From the NCBI RefSeq assembly GCF_018614075.1, contig NZ_JAGGOZ010000023.1, forward strand, positions 62,001 through 126,000: a stretch of 64,000 nt of DNA. The letters run 5' to 3'. Origin of the DNA: Streptomyces sp. ISL-94. Lineage in GTDB: Bacteria > Actinomycetota > Actinomycetes > Streptomycetales > Streptomycetaceae. The notes beneath the pieces were generated by a model, which was not told the DNA's origin, did not search any database, and worked only from the letters and a program-made list of their open reading frames with translations. The translations under genes were made by a program, and so were the position numbers. Below are positions 1 to 9,035 of this stretch, piece by piece (position 1 is the stretch's first letter; each line of letters opens with the position of its first letter).

Positions 1-3000
1 TGTTGATCATTGACCAGTTCGAAGAGCTCCTGACCGAGCCCGGCCAGCATGACCGTCTGGCCGCCGCGGAGGAGATCGCCACTGCGGTCGACTCGTCGGC
101 TGAGCTCAGCGTGATCCTGGTCATGCGAGATGACTTCTACCCCCAGTTGGCCGCCCTGACTCCCCAGCTGCTGGAAACTGCCATGCCCGGCCTCCTCAAC
201 GTGCCGGCCACCCTGAGCCAGCAGGACCTGCACGACATCATCACCCTGCCCGCCCAGGACGTGGGACTGCACTTTCAACCAGGGCTGCCGGAGCAGATCG
301 TCACCGACGTCCTGGTCCCCAGCCCCGAGGCAGCCGCAGGGCGCCAGGCATCGGTCACCATGCTGCCCTTGCTGGAACTGACACTCAGCCAGTTATGGGC
401 TAGACGCCGCGACGGGTACCTCACCCATGACGCGTACCGCCGCATCGGTGCGGTCAGCGGGAGCCTTACAAACTGGTGCGACACCGCCCTCAATGAGCTG
501 GGCCTCGAGCAACGGCCCATCGCACGGGAAATCCTGACCTCCCTAGTGCATCCCGCTGACCCCGCCCGTAACGTACCCGCCGTACGGGCGCAGGTCCCTC
601 TCCACGAACTGCACGACATGGCCGCCGATCCCGATGACGCGAGCAGCGGCAAAACCGTCAACGACGTCCTCGCCGCCCTTACGCACCACCGCATCATCAC
701 CACCCAAACACTGCACGCCCCGGAACGCCCCGACGCCCCTATTGGCCAACCGGTGGCCGAGCTGATCCATGACGCCCTCATCCGTGACTGGGGCACACTG
801 CGCGAGTGGGTCAGCCAAGATCGCCGATTCCAAGGATGGCTGAACCGCACCCGCGATCGGTACGCCCGCTGGGCCGCAACATCCGACCCGGGAGACCTGC
901 TTGGTGGTACAGCACTTGCAGAAGGCCTCGAATGGTCACGCAAGCGCCGCCTGCCAGGCGACCTCGCAGCCTTCCTCACTGTCAGCAAGCAGCGCCAGCA
1001 GGCGGTCATCCGGCGCAGCAGGCGCATCAACGTCATCCTCGCTACCGTGCTGGCTCTTGCACTCGTCGCCGCAGCGGGAGCGTTGTGGCAATGGCGGACA
1101 GCTGAAGCCGAACGACAAGCAGGTTTGTCGCGGCAACTCGCTGCGGAATCAAACACGCTCATCGACAAAAGCCCTGATCTGGCGTCGTTGCTGGCCATCT
1201 ATGCGTACCGCGCGAGCCATACTCCCGAAGCCGCTGCGAGTCTGCAGGACGCCGCAGCCCTCCCGCTGCACCGGCGTCTGGTCGGCCACAAAGGTGAGGT
1301 GTACTCGGTGGCGTTCAGCCCCGACAGACACACCCTCGCCACCGCCAGCACCGACCACACAGTACGGCTGTGGGATGTGGCTGCAGGGAAGACCCGCACC
1401 GTCCTCACTGGACACAAGGGTGCTGTGTGGTCGGTGGCGTTCAGCCCTGACGGGCGCACCCTCGCCACCGGCAGCACCGACCACACGGTGCGGCTATGGG
1501 ACATGATGACGGGCAAGACCCGCAGCATCCTCACTGGTCACGCAAATTGGGTGAGCTGGGCCACCTTCAGCCCGGACGGGCGCACCCTCGCCACCGCCAG
1601 CAAGGACCGCACGGCCCGGTTGTGGGACGTGGCCACTGGCAAGATCCGCACCATCATCACCGGCCACGCCGACTGGGTGTACTCGGTGGCGTTCAGCCCT
1701 GACGGGCGCACCCTCGCCACCGCCAGCAAGGACCGCACGGCCCGGTTGTGGGACGTGACCAACGGCAAGATGCGTACCATACTCTCTGCCCACACGGATG
1801 CTGTTTGGGCCGTAAAGTTCAGCCCGGACGGACGCACCCTCGCCACCAGCAGCTCTGATGGGACAGCCCGATTGTGGGACGTGGCCACTGGAAAGGCCCG
1901 CAAAACGCTCGTAGGCCACACTGATCAGGCGTGGGCGGTCGCGTTCAGCCCGGACGGGCGCACCCTTGCCACAGGCAGTGCCGACCAAACCGCCCGGTTG
2001 TGGGATGTGGCCACCGGCAACGCCCGAGCCAGCTTTGCCGGCCACACGGGCGCGGTAGAGGCGGTGGCGTTCAGTCGGGACGGCCGTACCCTCGCCACCG
2101 CCAGCGATGACCGCACCGCCCGGTTGTGGGATGTGGCCACCGGCAACGCCCGAGCCAGCTTTGCCGGCCACACGGGCGCGGTAGAGGCGGTGGTATTCAG
2201 CCCGGACGGGCGCACCCTCGCCAGCGGCAGCGATGACCGCACCGCCCGATTGTGGGATCCGAAGACGGGCAAGACTCGATTCGTCCTCACCGGCCACACG
2301 GACGCGGTTTGGGCCGTGAGATTTACCCCGGACGGACACACTCTCGCCACCGCCAGCTCTGACAAGACGGTGCGGTTGTGGGACGTGGCCACAGGGAAGC
2401 CTCGATCCACGCTCACAGGCCACAAAGCTGCAGTGACCTCGGTGGCGTTCAGTCCCGACGGACGCACCCTCGCCACCTGCGGTAATGACGAGACGGTACG
2501 GCTGTGGGACCTCTCCACCGGTCACATCCGCACCACACTTGTCGTCAGCCATGGGGCGGGCTTCTCGGCGAGTTCCGTGGCGTTCAGCCCGGACGGGCGC
2601 ATCCTCGCCATCGGCAGCTCTGACAACACGGTGCAATTGAGGGACGTGGCCACCGAGAAGCCTCGATCCACGCTCGCAGGCCACGCGGACGCAGTGACCT
2701 CGTTGGCGTTTAGCCCCGACGGACACACGCTCGCCACTGGCAGCAATGACAAGACCGCACGGCTGTGGGACGTGGCCACAGGGAAGCCTCGATCCACGCT
2801 CACAGGCCACGCGGACGCAGTGACCTCGGTGGCGTTCGGTCCGGACGGACACACGCTCGCCACTGGCAGCAAGGACAAGACCGCACGGCTGTGGGACGTG
2901 GCCACCGGCAGGGCTCTCGCCACCTTCGCTGGCCATGCAGACTGGGTATGGTCTGTCGCCTTTAGCCCCGACAAGCGCACCCTTGCCACTGGCAGTTCCG

Positions 3001-3152
3001 ACCAGACCGCAAGGCTGTGGGACTCGGTCCTACCTGAGCCCGATGCCGCAATCCGCATCATCTGTCGAAACGTAAACCGAGATCTCAGCGCGGACGAACG
3101 AACGGCCTTCCTGCCGGGACAATCGGCTGGCCGAGCATGTCCGTCAGGCTGA
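1..3152 (+). CDS. nSTAND NTPase with 14 WD40 repeats (5' truncated by window edge)
   Basis: The frame is open at the left edge, so the N-terminus, including any Walker A motif and effector or HTH domain, is missing. The visible part opens with the Walker B motif IIDQFEEL (first residues) and a typical nSTAND1 NTPase/winged-helix region. One hydrophobic segment lies at about residues 341-362 of the visible part. From about residue 426 there are fourteen WD40 repeats of roughly 42 residues (GH...FSPDG.TLAT.S.D.TARLWD), enough for two seven-bladed propellers. Proteins of this class are large STAND switches: the propeller senses a ligand and NTP-driven oligomerisation activates an N-terminal effector. 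Many are regulatory or anti-invader proteins. The effector here cannot be seen, so the function is open. The gene sits in the accessory block left of a tRNA scar. Confidence 0.9.
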   Translation, partial: LIIDQFEELLTEPGQHDRLAAAEEIATAVDSSAELSVILVMRDDFYPQLAALTPQLLETAMPGLLNVPATLSQQDLHDIITLPAQDVGLHFQPGLPEQIVTDVLVPSPEAAAGRQASVTMLPLLELTLSQLWARRRDGYLTHDAYRRIGAVSGSLTNWCDTALNELGLEQRPIAREILTSLVHPADPARNVPAVRAQVPLHELHDMAADPDDASSGKTVNDVLAALTHHRIITTQTLHAPERPDAPIGQPVAELIHDALIRDWGTLREWVSQDRRFQGWLNRTRDRYARWAATSDPGDLLGGTALAEGLEWSRKRRLPGDLAAFLTVSKQRQQAVIRRSRRINVILATVLALALVAAAGALWQWRTAEAERQAGLSRQLAAESNTLIDKSPDLASLLAIYAYRASHTPEAAASLQDAAALPLHRRLVGHKGEVYSVAFSPDRHTLATASTDHTVRLWDVAAGKTRTVLTGHKGAVWSVAFSPDGRTLATGSTDHTVRLWDMMTGKTRSILTGHANWVSWATFSPDGRTLATASKDRTARLWDVATGKIRTIITGHADWVYSVAFSPDGRTLATASKDRTARLWDVTNGKMRTILSAHTDAVWAVKFSPDGRTLATSSSDGTARLWDVATGKARKTLVGHTDQAWAVAFSPDGRTLATGSADQTARLWDVATGNARASFAGHTGAVEAVAFSRDGRTLATASDDRTARLWDVATGNARASFAGHTGAVEAVVFSPDGRTLASGSDDRTARLWDPKTGKTRFVLTGHTDAVWAVRFTPDGHTLATASSDKTVRLWDVATGKPRSTLTGHKAAVTSVAFSPDGRTLATCGNDETVRLWDLSTGHIRTTLVVSHGAGFSASSVAFSPDGRILAIGSSDNTVQLRDVATEKPRSTLAGHADAVTSLAFSPDGHTLATGSNDKTARLWDVATGKPRSTLTGHADAVTSVAFGPDGHTLATGSKDKTARLWDVATGRALATFAGHADWVWSVAFSPDKRTLATGSSDQTARLWDSVLPEPDAAIRIICRNVNRDLSADERTAFLPGQSAGRACPSG
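1991..2193 (+). repeat. Recently duplicated WD40 blade (126-bp period)
   Basis: The stretches 1991-2067 and 2117-2193 read the same over their whole length, offset by 126 bp, which is exactly one 42-residue WD40 blade. The encoded segment around NARASFAGHTGAVEAV appears twice in succession. The other blades share motifs but differ far more in codons, so this pair points to a recent unequal crossover or gene-conversion event within the propeller array. Confidence 0.85.
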
Positions 3153-3433
3153 TCGCCGGCTATTTCCCGTCGGTCATCCTGGGCGGCTGTACGAGCCTCT
3201 GGAAGTACCCGCAGCTCGCAGCGCAGCACCGCACGGCTGCTATGCGCTACGCCATACGGTGCCAGGTTGACATCAAGCTGGCAGACGTGGGCCGCCTTAC
3301 CGACGGAACGTGAACGACAATATCCATGGTCTGGGAAGAGCACGAGAAGACCGCCCTAATCCTGTTCCGCCCTATCCGGCTCCGACCAGGCGGGAGACAG
3401 TCGACCGCTTAACCCGGCGGAAATGCACCGTCC

Positions 3434-3893
3434 TCAATGCGAAGGTGGAGCCAAATTCATTTCGAGATCCCATCGCCGTCCGCTCATACGTCGGCGGCGC
3501 GCGGTGACGGCCTGGATGTTCACGCCGTGCTTGCGGTGCTTGCCGGAGTAGTCGCCCTGACCGTCGCCCACGCGGTCGCACTCGGCGAGGGTGCCGTCCA
3601 CGAGCACGTACTCCGGGTGTGCTGTCGCAGTGCGCGGGTGAGTGAGGGAGCGCGGGCGGACAGATGCGTGATCACACTGTGCACATAGGCGTGGGCGGTG
3701 CTCTCGCTGATCTGGAAGCCGGCCGCGATTTGGGCAGGGTGTCGTGCTTGCGCAGGTACACGAGCGCGATGAGGGCCCGCTGGGACGCCGGCAGCTTGCA
3801 CCGGCGATCACCCTCCCGGGTGACGATCAGCATCGTCACCCACTCCACAAGGGCATGGGGAAGGTCCAATGCGGCAGGATAGGCAACCAACAA
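3434..3893 (-). pseudogene. IS5-family transposase remnant, frameshifted
   Basis: Three overlapping minus-strand frames together spell a Streptomyces IS5-type (HTH_Tnp_4/DDE_Tnp_4) transposase. The start is at 3893 ([21 protein letters not shown]...[16 protein letters not shown]). A second frame covers about 3735-3640 ([18 protein letters not shown]). A third covers about 3610-3510 (YVLVDGTLAECDR...DYSGKHRKHGVN, the usual first-Asp region). At least two frameshifts separate them, and the remaining DDE catalytic part is missing after about 3500. It is a dead 5' two-thirds of a transposase. A hairpin that may be the element's end lies just upstream (3891-3952). Family assignment rests on recalled family sequence. 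Confidence 0.75.
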
Positions 3894-3952
3894 GGCTCCC
3901 TGTCAATCGAGTTGAGACGTGAGATCTCTCGCTCAACTGTCCGGGAGCCTTG
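3891..3952. repeat. Nested inverted repeat beside the transposase remnant
   Basis: The 10-nt arms CAAGGCTCCC (3891-3900) and GGGAGCCTTG (3943-3952) are perfect inverted repeats. Inside them a second perfect pair, AGTTGAG (3910-3916) and CTCAACT (3932-3938), forms an inner hairpin. It overlaps the transposase start on one side and lies between the transposase and the trxB remnant. It may be the sub-terminal end of the insertion element or a structured leader; no T-tract marks it as a terminator. Confidence 0.6.
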
Positions 3953-3956
3953 CCCG

Positions 3957-4615
<659 letters not shown>

Positions 4616-4910
4616 AGGCCCACCGCGAGGCGCTGGGCGCCAACACGGAGGAGGAGCCACGACTGCGATCGGCCGCCTGAAAGCCAAGCCGCTCGGCGGC
4701 TCCGCCTGCGATCCGATCCAGCCCCTCCAGCCGGAGGGCGACTGCTGCGGCTGACCTCTGATCCACATTTCCGCACCCCCAGAGCAGGCCCGGTGCGCGA
4801 ACCCCTCATGCACCGGGCCTGCGGGCGATGCCAGGAAGGCAAGGCCGGGCAGAGCCTCCGTCCGGGCGAGCCTGGCATCGAGCGCCAAGCCCGTGCCGAC
4901 TACCCGCCAC

Positions 4911-5567
4911 TCATCCCTGCCTTTGGTGGAGAACAATCTGCCGCACATCTGCCAGCCATTGACGCAGCCGCACGCCCTGGGGCGGGAGAATGCTGAGCCC
5001 AAGCGTTGCCGCGGACTTCTTGAGCAGCTGATCCGATTCGTTGAGGATCAGGAATTCGTGAATCTCGTCCGCCACCTGTCGGAGGTCACTCTCCGAAGCG
5101 TCTGAAGCGTAGTCGTCCAGAGCCTCCCTGTGCGAGGAGTACTCCAGCGAGAAATCTTGATGGAAGTATGCTCCCAGCAGGTGCGAGAGTTCGGGAAAGC
5201 GTTCTTTCCATTCCCATGCGGTTTGAGGAGGTGACTGGGAGGGGGTTGCCGGCTCCGCGAGGAACTGTCGGAGATGCCCGCCGATCACGGCAAGACAACT
5301 CTCCACTGTCTTCCCGTGGGGAGGGTGGATGTGAGGCAAGAGGTCGACGTCATCCGCGATCTCATCGTTGAACAGGCCGATCTCGAGGAGGTCGTCGATT
5401 TCTGCTGCCGCCTCGGCTGCGCGCGTGGGGTCGATCGCGGCTTGCCTGAGGTAGGCGCTGAGCGCAATTCCGCTGCGGTCCTCTGTGTCATCGAAGGCAT
5501 AGCCGGTCACTTCATAAGAGCGCAGCAGCTGGCGCAGCTCACGAAAACGATCGTTCGACGGTGTCAC
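4911..5567 (-). CDS. CdiI-like immunity protein with two tandem immunity domains
   Basis: The 218-residue product (GTG start at 5567, 22 nt after the toxin stop) has two related halves. Residues 5-104 (RELRQLLRSYEVTGYAFDD...) and 125-212 (FPELSHLLGAYFHQDFSLEY...) each follow the CdiI_2-type pattern of an F/LxxLLxxYFHQD-like start, an acidic middle and a C-terminal helix. Such proteins bind and neutralise cognate polymorphic toxins. It lies directly downstream of the RNase A-like toxin and presumably protects the producer and its kin. An in-frame ATG at 5645 would overlap the toxin by 56 nt; GTG 5567 is preferred because homology starts just after it. No catalytic function is expected. Confidence 0.75.
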   Translation of the reverse strand: MTPSNDRFRELRQLLRSYEVTGYAFDDTEDRSGIALSAYLRQAAIDPTRAAEAAAEIDDLLEIGLFNDEIADDVDLLPHIHPPHGKTVESCLAVIGGHLRQFLAEPATPSQSPPQTAWEWKERFPELSHLLGAYFHQDFSLEYSSHREALDDYASDASESDLRQVADEIHEFLILNESDQLLKKSAATLGLSILPPQGVRLRQWLADVRQIVLHQRQG

Positions 5568-5589
5568 CTGTTCATGCCTTACTCTCGAA

Positions 5590-6852
5590 CTATGGAATGG
5601 GATATGAAGTGAGGACTCGGTAGCCGCTCGCAGCGGATGGATCACGCTTCAGGACCACTTGCACTCCGTTCACCCATTGTGCGGCGGTTCCGCGTTTGAA
5701 GTTCTCCCGGGTCAGACTCATGCCGGTTGCCTCGTCGAAGTGCTCAGAGAAGTCCATCTTCTTCCTCTTGGGGTTAGCGAGCCATTCGCCGATCTCCTTC
5801 TGGTGTTTCACCATTGCCGCATCAGTGAATCTCTGAGCAGAGGCCTCGTCTATGTATCTGGATGCCGCACCCATTCCGGGGTTGCTTCGGAGGCGCGCAC
5901 GCAGGTCGCGCGTCGTCATAGTCACGTGCCGCTCGATGGTATGCGAGCCGTTGTTTCCTTCGTCGCCCGCGATATCGGCACGGTACCTGGGACTGAGCGG
6001 CCCCTTTCGCTTACTGCGAGGCCAGGCGTTCGGCTCTCCGTCGCGAAGGAGCATGCCGAGATCGCCCGCCTCGACCGCGAGCCCGCTGGGCAGCGCGAAT
6101 TCCGGGGTGTAGCCCGGCAGGCGGACACCTCCCAGGAGGCTGGTCCAGCCACCGCCCTCCCTCGCGAGCTGGAACGCCTTCCCGGCTCCGCCGAAGACTC
6201 CGCCGGTAAGGCCTCCGTAGACTCCGGCATCCTGTGCCTCGTCAAGGTTGAAGCCGGTCTGGAGCCCTGCCGCTATCTTGAGCGGTTGCGCGACGGCGAG
6301 GTCGACGGTGACGGATTCGATGCCCGCGATGGCCGCGGTCGCGAAGACGGTGCCGGCGATGGTGGCGACCTCGGTAGTGAGGGCCACGCCCACGGTTGCC
6401 GCCAGCTCGACAATGGTGGCGGTGGCCGCCGCCGCGGCGACTTCGGTGGCGCCGAGGGTGAAGAACGCCAGGGCCGTGCCGGCGACGATGACGGCGCCGG
6501 CGATCTCCAGTTCGCGGTCGAGCTTCTTCTTCGCGTCAGCCACGGCATCGGCGTACTGGTCGATCCCGGCCGCCAGGGAGCGGGGGCCGTCGACGAGGTC
6601 CTGGAGCCACCCTTTCTTGTCGCGGTAATAGCGGGCCCAGAAGGGATCGGCGAAGGCGGAGATGGCCTCGCCAGTGTTGTTGTGAATCAGTGTCTGAGCG
6701 GCCTTGTTGGCGGCTGCTGCGACGTCTTCCATGTCGTCGGCGAACGTCCGCCAGGCGTTCGCGATGTCGCGCAGCTTTCCGACGTTGGCGGCGGGCCACT
6801 CGATTCCGGTGACGTCGGTGACGATCTCCCGGACCTTGTCACCGGTGCTCAC
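5590..6852 (-). CDS. Polymorphic toxin with C-terminal RNase A-like domain
   Basis: This 420-residue protein has the layout of an actinobacterial polymorphic toxin. The N-terminal helical region (1-110) contains a WxxFADDMEDVAAAANKA-type WXG/LXG helix pair. An Ala/Gly-rich hydrophobic stretch spans about 116-180, and a C-terminal toxin domain spans about 300-420. The toxin domain matches the bacterial RNase A-like family known from CdiA-CT: SHTIERHV (His304, His309), MTTRDLRARL, ASRYID (331-336) and the terminal GYRVLTSYP. Predicted action is tRNA or RNA cleavage in a competitor after type VII or contact-dependent delivery. The GTG start overlaps the upstream stop (GTGA), so the genes are translationally coupled. 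The immunity gene follows immediately. Confidence 0.85.
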   Translation of the reverse strand: MSTGDKVREIVTDVTGIEWPAANVGKLRDIANAWRTFADDMEDVAAAANKAAQTLIHNNTGEAISAFADPFWARYYRDKKGWLQDLVDGPRSLAAGIDQYADAVADAKKKLDRELEIAGAVIVAGTALAFFTLGATEVAAAAATATIVELAATVGVALTTEVATIAGTVFATAAIAGIESVTVDLAVAQPLKIAAGLQTGFNLDEAQDAGVYGGLTGGVFGGAGKAFQLAREGGGWTSLLGGVRLPGYTPEFALPSGLAVEAGDLGMLLRDGEPNAWPRSKRKGPLSPRYRADIAGDEGNNGSHTIERHVTMTTRDLRARLRSNPGMGAASRYIDEASAQRFTDAAMVKHQKEIGEWLANPKRKKMDFSEHFDEATGMSLTRENFKRGTAAQWVNGVQVVLKRDPSAASGYRVLTSYPIP

Positions 6853-7244
6853 TGCTGGTGGCCCGGGCCGTCGGGCCCCCCGGCGGGCGCCGGGGCGACC
6901 TTGCGGAACATGGCCCCGACCAGAGCGTCGTTTTCTATGTGGCCGTCTGCCATGTCGGTCATCGCCGTGTGGATGCTCGCCAAGCCGTCCTTGATGATGC
7001 CTGCGGACTCCACCATTTGAGCGACGATCGGCCCGTACTTGTCGTTGAACTCCTTGCCCGGGTCGTCGTCTCCCCAGGCGGCCCCCGCTTTCGCCAGCGA
7101 TGCGGCAAGCGTGCCCAGGGCCGTGCCGAGCGCCACGCTCTGATCGTGGAACACCGGCGCGGTTGCCTTCAGATCAGCCGTCTTGATGTCAAGAATCTTG
7201 CCCTCGTCGCCCACCGCGTCCCCTTCCGTTGCCCTCGCAGCCAT
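6849..7244 (-). CDS. WXG100/ESX-like small protein, toxin-operon partner
   Basis: This is a 131-residue helical protein with no signal peptide or TM segment. The central part (DLKATAPVFHDQSVALGTAL...AAWGDDDPGKEFNDKYGP) carries the W-G hinge and long helices typical of WXG100-like (EsxA/ESAT-6 superfamily) proteins. The C-terminus is Pro/Gly-rich (APAPAGGPDGPG). It is the first gene of the toxin operon and overlaps the toxin start by 4 nt. By analogy with type VII-linked polymorphic toxins it would be a secretion partner or targeting factor for the toxin. No ESX machinery genes are in the window, so any export apparatus must be encoded elsewhere. An internal GTG a few codons in is an alternative start. 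Confidence 0.7.
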   Translation of the reverse strand: MAARATEGDAVGDEGKILDIKTADLKATAPVFHDQSVALGTALGTLAASLAKAGAAWGDDDPGKEFNDKYGPIVAQMVESAGIIKDGLASIHTAMTDMADGHIENDALVGAMFRKVAPAPAGGPDGPGHQQ

Positions 7245-7543
7245 ACGACCCTAACTGCGACCGATCGTTCGCAACTGCGGAGAACTCAAAGAACGAGCAA
7301 AGATCAACTTGTCCCGCTCAGGCGTCTCGGTGCACACCTGAGACCCATCTGTCTGGGGGGCATCGTCTGATCACGCCGCCGCGGCTGTGGGTGTGCAGAG
7401 GCTGTCCCCGGGGGACCGCCAGGGGACGCAAGGGCAGGAACAGGCTGGCAAGGGGTGGCAGGTAGCAGCGCAGACCGTGCCGTTTGACCTGCGTAAACGC
7501 TACAGGTCCGCGTCAGAGCGCAAAGGCCGCCAAGATCCCGAGA

Positions 7544-7588
7544 GGACTCATAATCCGTCGGCCGTGGGTTCGAGTCCCACCCGCCCCA
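7544..7588 (+). other. 3' fragment of a CAU-anticodon tRNA (attachment-site scar)
   Basis: The sequence contains the anticodon loop CTCATAA (anticodon CAU, so Met- or Ile2-type), a perfect T-arm (GTGGG / TTCGAGT / CCCAC) and the 3' acceptor strand CCGCCCC plus A. The matching 5' strand (GGGGCGG) and D-arm are absent upstream; the sequence diverges from a tRNA just 5' of the anticodon stem. A tRNA 3' half of this kind is what remains at one end of an element that integrated into a tRNA gene. A genuine full-length tRNA is ruled out here. Confidence 0.75.
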
Positions 7589-7593
7589 CTGCG

Positions 7594-7627
7594 AGCCGCA
7601 GGTGAAGAAACGATCTCACCTGCGGCT
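7594..7627. terminator. Hairpin downstream of tRNA fragment
   Basis: Arms 7594-7605 and 7616-7627 (AGCCGCAGGTGA / TCACCTGCGGCT) are perfectly complementary with a 10-nt loop, followed by TTGG. It lies just 3' of the tRNA fragment, where the intact tRNA's terminator would be, and also downstream of the minus-strand ligase gene. Confidence 0.7.
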
Positions 7628-7665
7628 TTGGCGTATTCGGAGCGGGGTGCCAGGGCGCGCCGCGG

Positions 7666-8823
7666 TCAGAAGTTCTCCGTTTCGTCCGCGAGGTGGCGCA
7701 GTACGTCCGTCAGGTCCTGGCGGCGGGCGAACGCCGCGCGTTGGCGGTGGGCGCCCGAGCCGTCGCGGAGGAGGCCGGCCAGGGTCTTGGCCGCGTGGTC
7801 GAGGTCGCCGGCGGCGGCCAGTTCCGGAGCGACCAGGTCCAGCAGGGCCTCCGCGAGGTCGGCCGCCGGGAGTTCGACGCCCGTGTACGGGTCGAGCCCG
7901 AATCCCTCCAGGCCGTCGTGGGCCGCCCGCCAGCGCGCGAGGCGCAGGACGTCGTCCCGTAGGGCCGGCTCCGGGCGCTGCTCCGCGATCTCGCGCAGCG
8001 CCGTGGACACCAGGGCGCGGGCCAGTTCGGCCTGGAGGATGGCCGTGTCGATGTCCGGGGACATGTCCGGCGCCCGGATCTCGAGCGTGGGCCAGTTCCC
8101 GGACGGGCGGAGGTCCCAGTAGACCATCTTGGTGTCGAGGGCCGCCCCGGATCCGAGCAGGGTCTGCACCGAGCGCCGGTAGTGGGCCGTGGACGTGAAG
8201 TGCGGGGGCAGGCCCGCCGAGGGCCAGCCCGACCAGGCCATCGCCCGCCAGCTGGCGTGACCGGTGTCACGGCCGCCCCAGAACGGCGAGTTGGCGGCCA
8301 GCGCGATCAGCGTGGGCAGCCATGGTCTGAGCCGGTTGGAGACGGCCACCGCCGTGTCCACGTCGAGGGTGCCGACGTGGATGTGCCGGCCGCAGCTCAC
8401 CAGGGTGTCGGTGAGCGCGCCGAAGCGGCGGTGCTGCTCGCGCTGGCGCGGTTCGTCGTCGGTCAGGTGCAGCGGCCCCTCCACGGCCACGACCGGCGAG
8501 GGGGCGGCCAGCAGACGGCAGCCGTGGGCGCGGGCGGCCCGCCCGAGGGTGCGCCGCCGGGCGGCGAGCTCCTCGCGCAGCGAAGCCGCCGAGTGGGCGA
8601 TCGGGGTGGAGATCTCCACTTGGTAGCGGGTGCCTTCGGCATGCAGCTCGCCCGGCAGCCCGCCCGCCGTGGCGAGGACGAGCGGGGCGGCGGGGACCAC
8701 CCGGAAGGTGCGGGCGTCGACGAGCAGGAACTCCTCCTCGACACCGATGGTGAGGGGGACGGTGGAGCGCACCGTGTTCCGCGCGGTGTCGGTGCTCGTG
8801 GTGCTGTTGCCAGGTTCGATCAC
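7666..8823 (-). CDS. YbdK-family carboxylate-amine ligase (glutamate-cysteine ligase type 2 family)
   Basis: This 385-residue protein belongs to the GCS2 family. The diagnostic N-terminal TIGVEEEFLLVD (the EEE metal-binding strand) is followed by YQVEISTP, GRHIHVGTLDVD and the C-terminal LEIRAPDMSPDID. Members ligate glutamate to amines or cysteine using ATP. YbdK-type enzymes have weak gamma-glutamylcysteine activity, and some actinobacterial members act in natural-product or ergothioneine-type pathways. The length matches the family. The gene is monocistronic, starts with GTG, and is divergent from the MFS gene at 9036. The exact substrate cannot be read from sequence. Confidence 0.88.
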   Translation of the reverse strand: MIEPGNSTTSTDTARNTVRSTVPLTIGVEEEFLLVDARTFRVVPAAPLVLATAGGLPGELHAEGTRYQVEISTPIAHSAASLREELAARRRTLGRAARAHGCRLLAAPSPVVAVEGPLHLTDDEPRQREQHRRFGALTDTLVSCGRHIHVGTLDVDTAVAVSNRLRPWLPTLIALAANSPFWGGRDTGHASWRAMAWSGWPSAGLPPHFTSTAHYRRSVQTLLGSGAALDTKMVYWDLRPSGNWPTLEIRAPDMSPDIDTAILQAELARALVSTALREIAEQRPEPALRDDVLRLARWRAAHDGLEGFGLDPYTGVELPAADLAEALLDLVAPELAAAGDLDHAAKTLAGLLRDGSGAHRQRAAFARRQDLTDVLRHLADETENF

Positions 8824-9035
8824 TACGCCTCCCTGGACATACGAGTCTTTTCATCATGAGCTGAACCCGTGGCGGGCAGCGCACGCCGATTCGGTCAAAT
8901 GTCCGGTGATAGTGGCGGGTTACCGGCAAAATTCGCCCGGCTCGGGACCTCGGTGCCCGGTGGGGCGCATGGTGCGGGTGGGGGGAAGGGGCGGACAGGC
9001 CGGGGGCTCCTGGCGGCCGGCGGTTACCATCCCAT

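Larger units (their letters stand above)
7245..7665. other. Junction between accessory block and core chromosome, no gene
   Basis: This 421-bp gap between the toxin operon and the YbdK-type ligase holds a tRNA 3' fragment (7544-7588) and a terminator hairpin (7594-7627). Positions 7245-7543 contain short open frames without convincing homology. Sequence of this style often lies next to integrase genes, but no integrase domain can be recognised. Confidence 0.6.

Noticed and set aside
1494-2936. 480-residue minus-strand open frame opposite the WD40 array
   Set aside because: It is the reverse complement of the repeat array; the periodic composition comes from the coding strand and it has no domain of its own.
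3138-3314. Small plus-strand frame (58 residues) overlapping the end of the WD40 gene
   Set aside because: No ribosome binding site, no recognisable family; starts inside the preceding gene.
7245-7543. Possible integrase remnant left of the tRNA fragment
   Set aside because: Its location fits, but no integrase motif (R-HxxR-Y) could be found in any frame.
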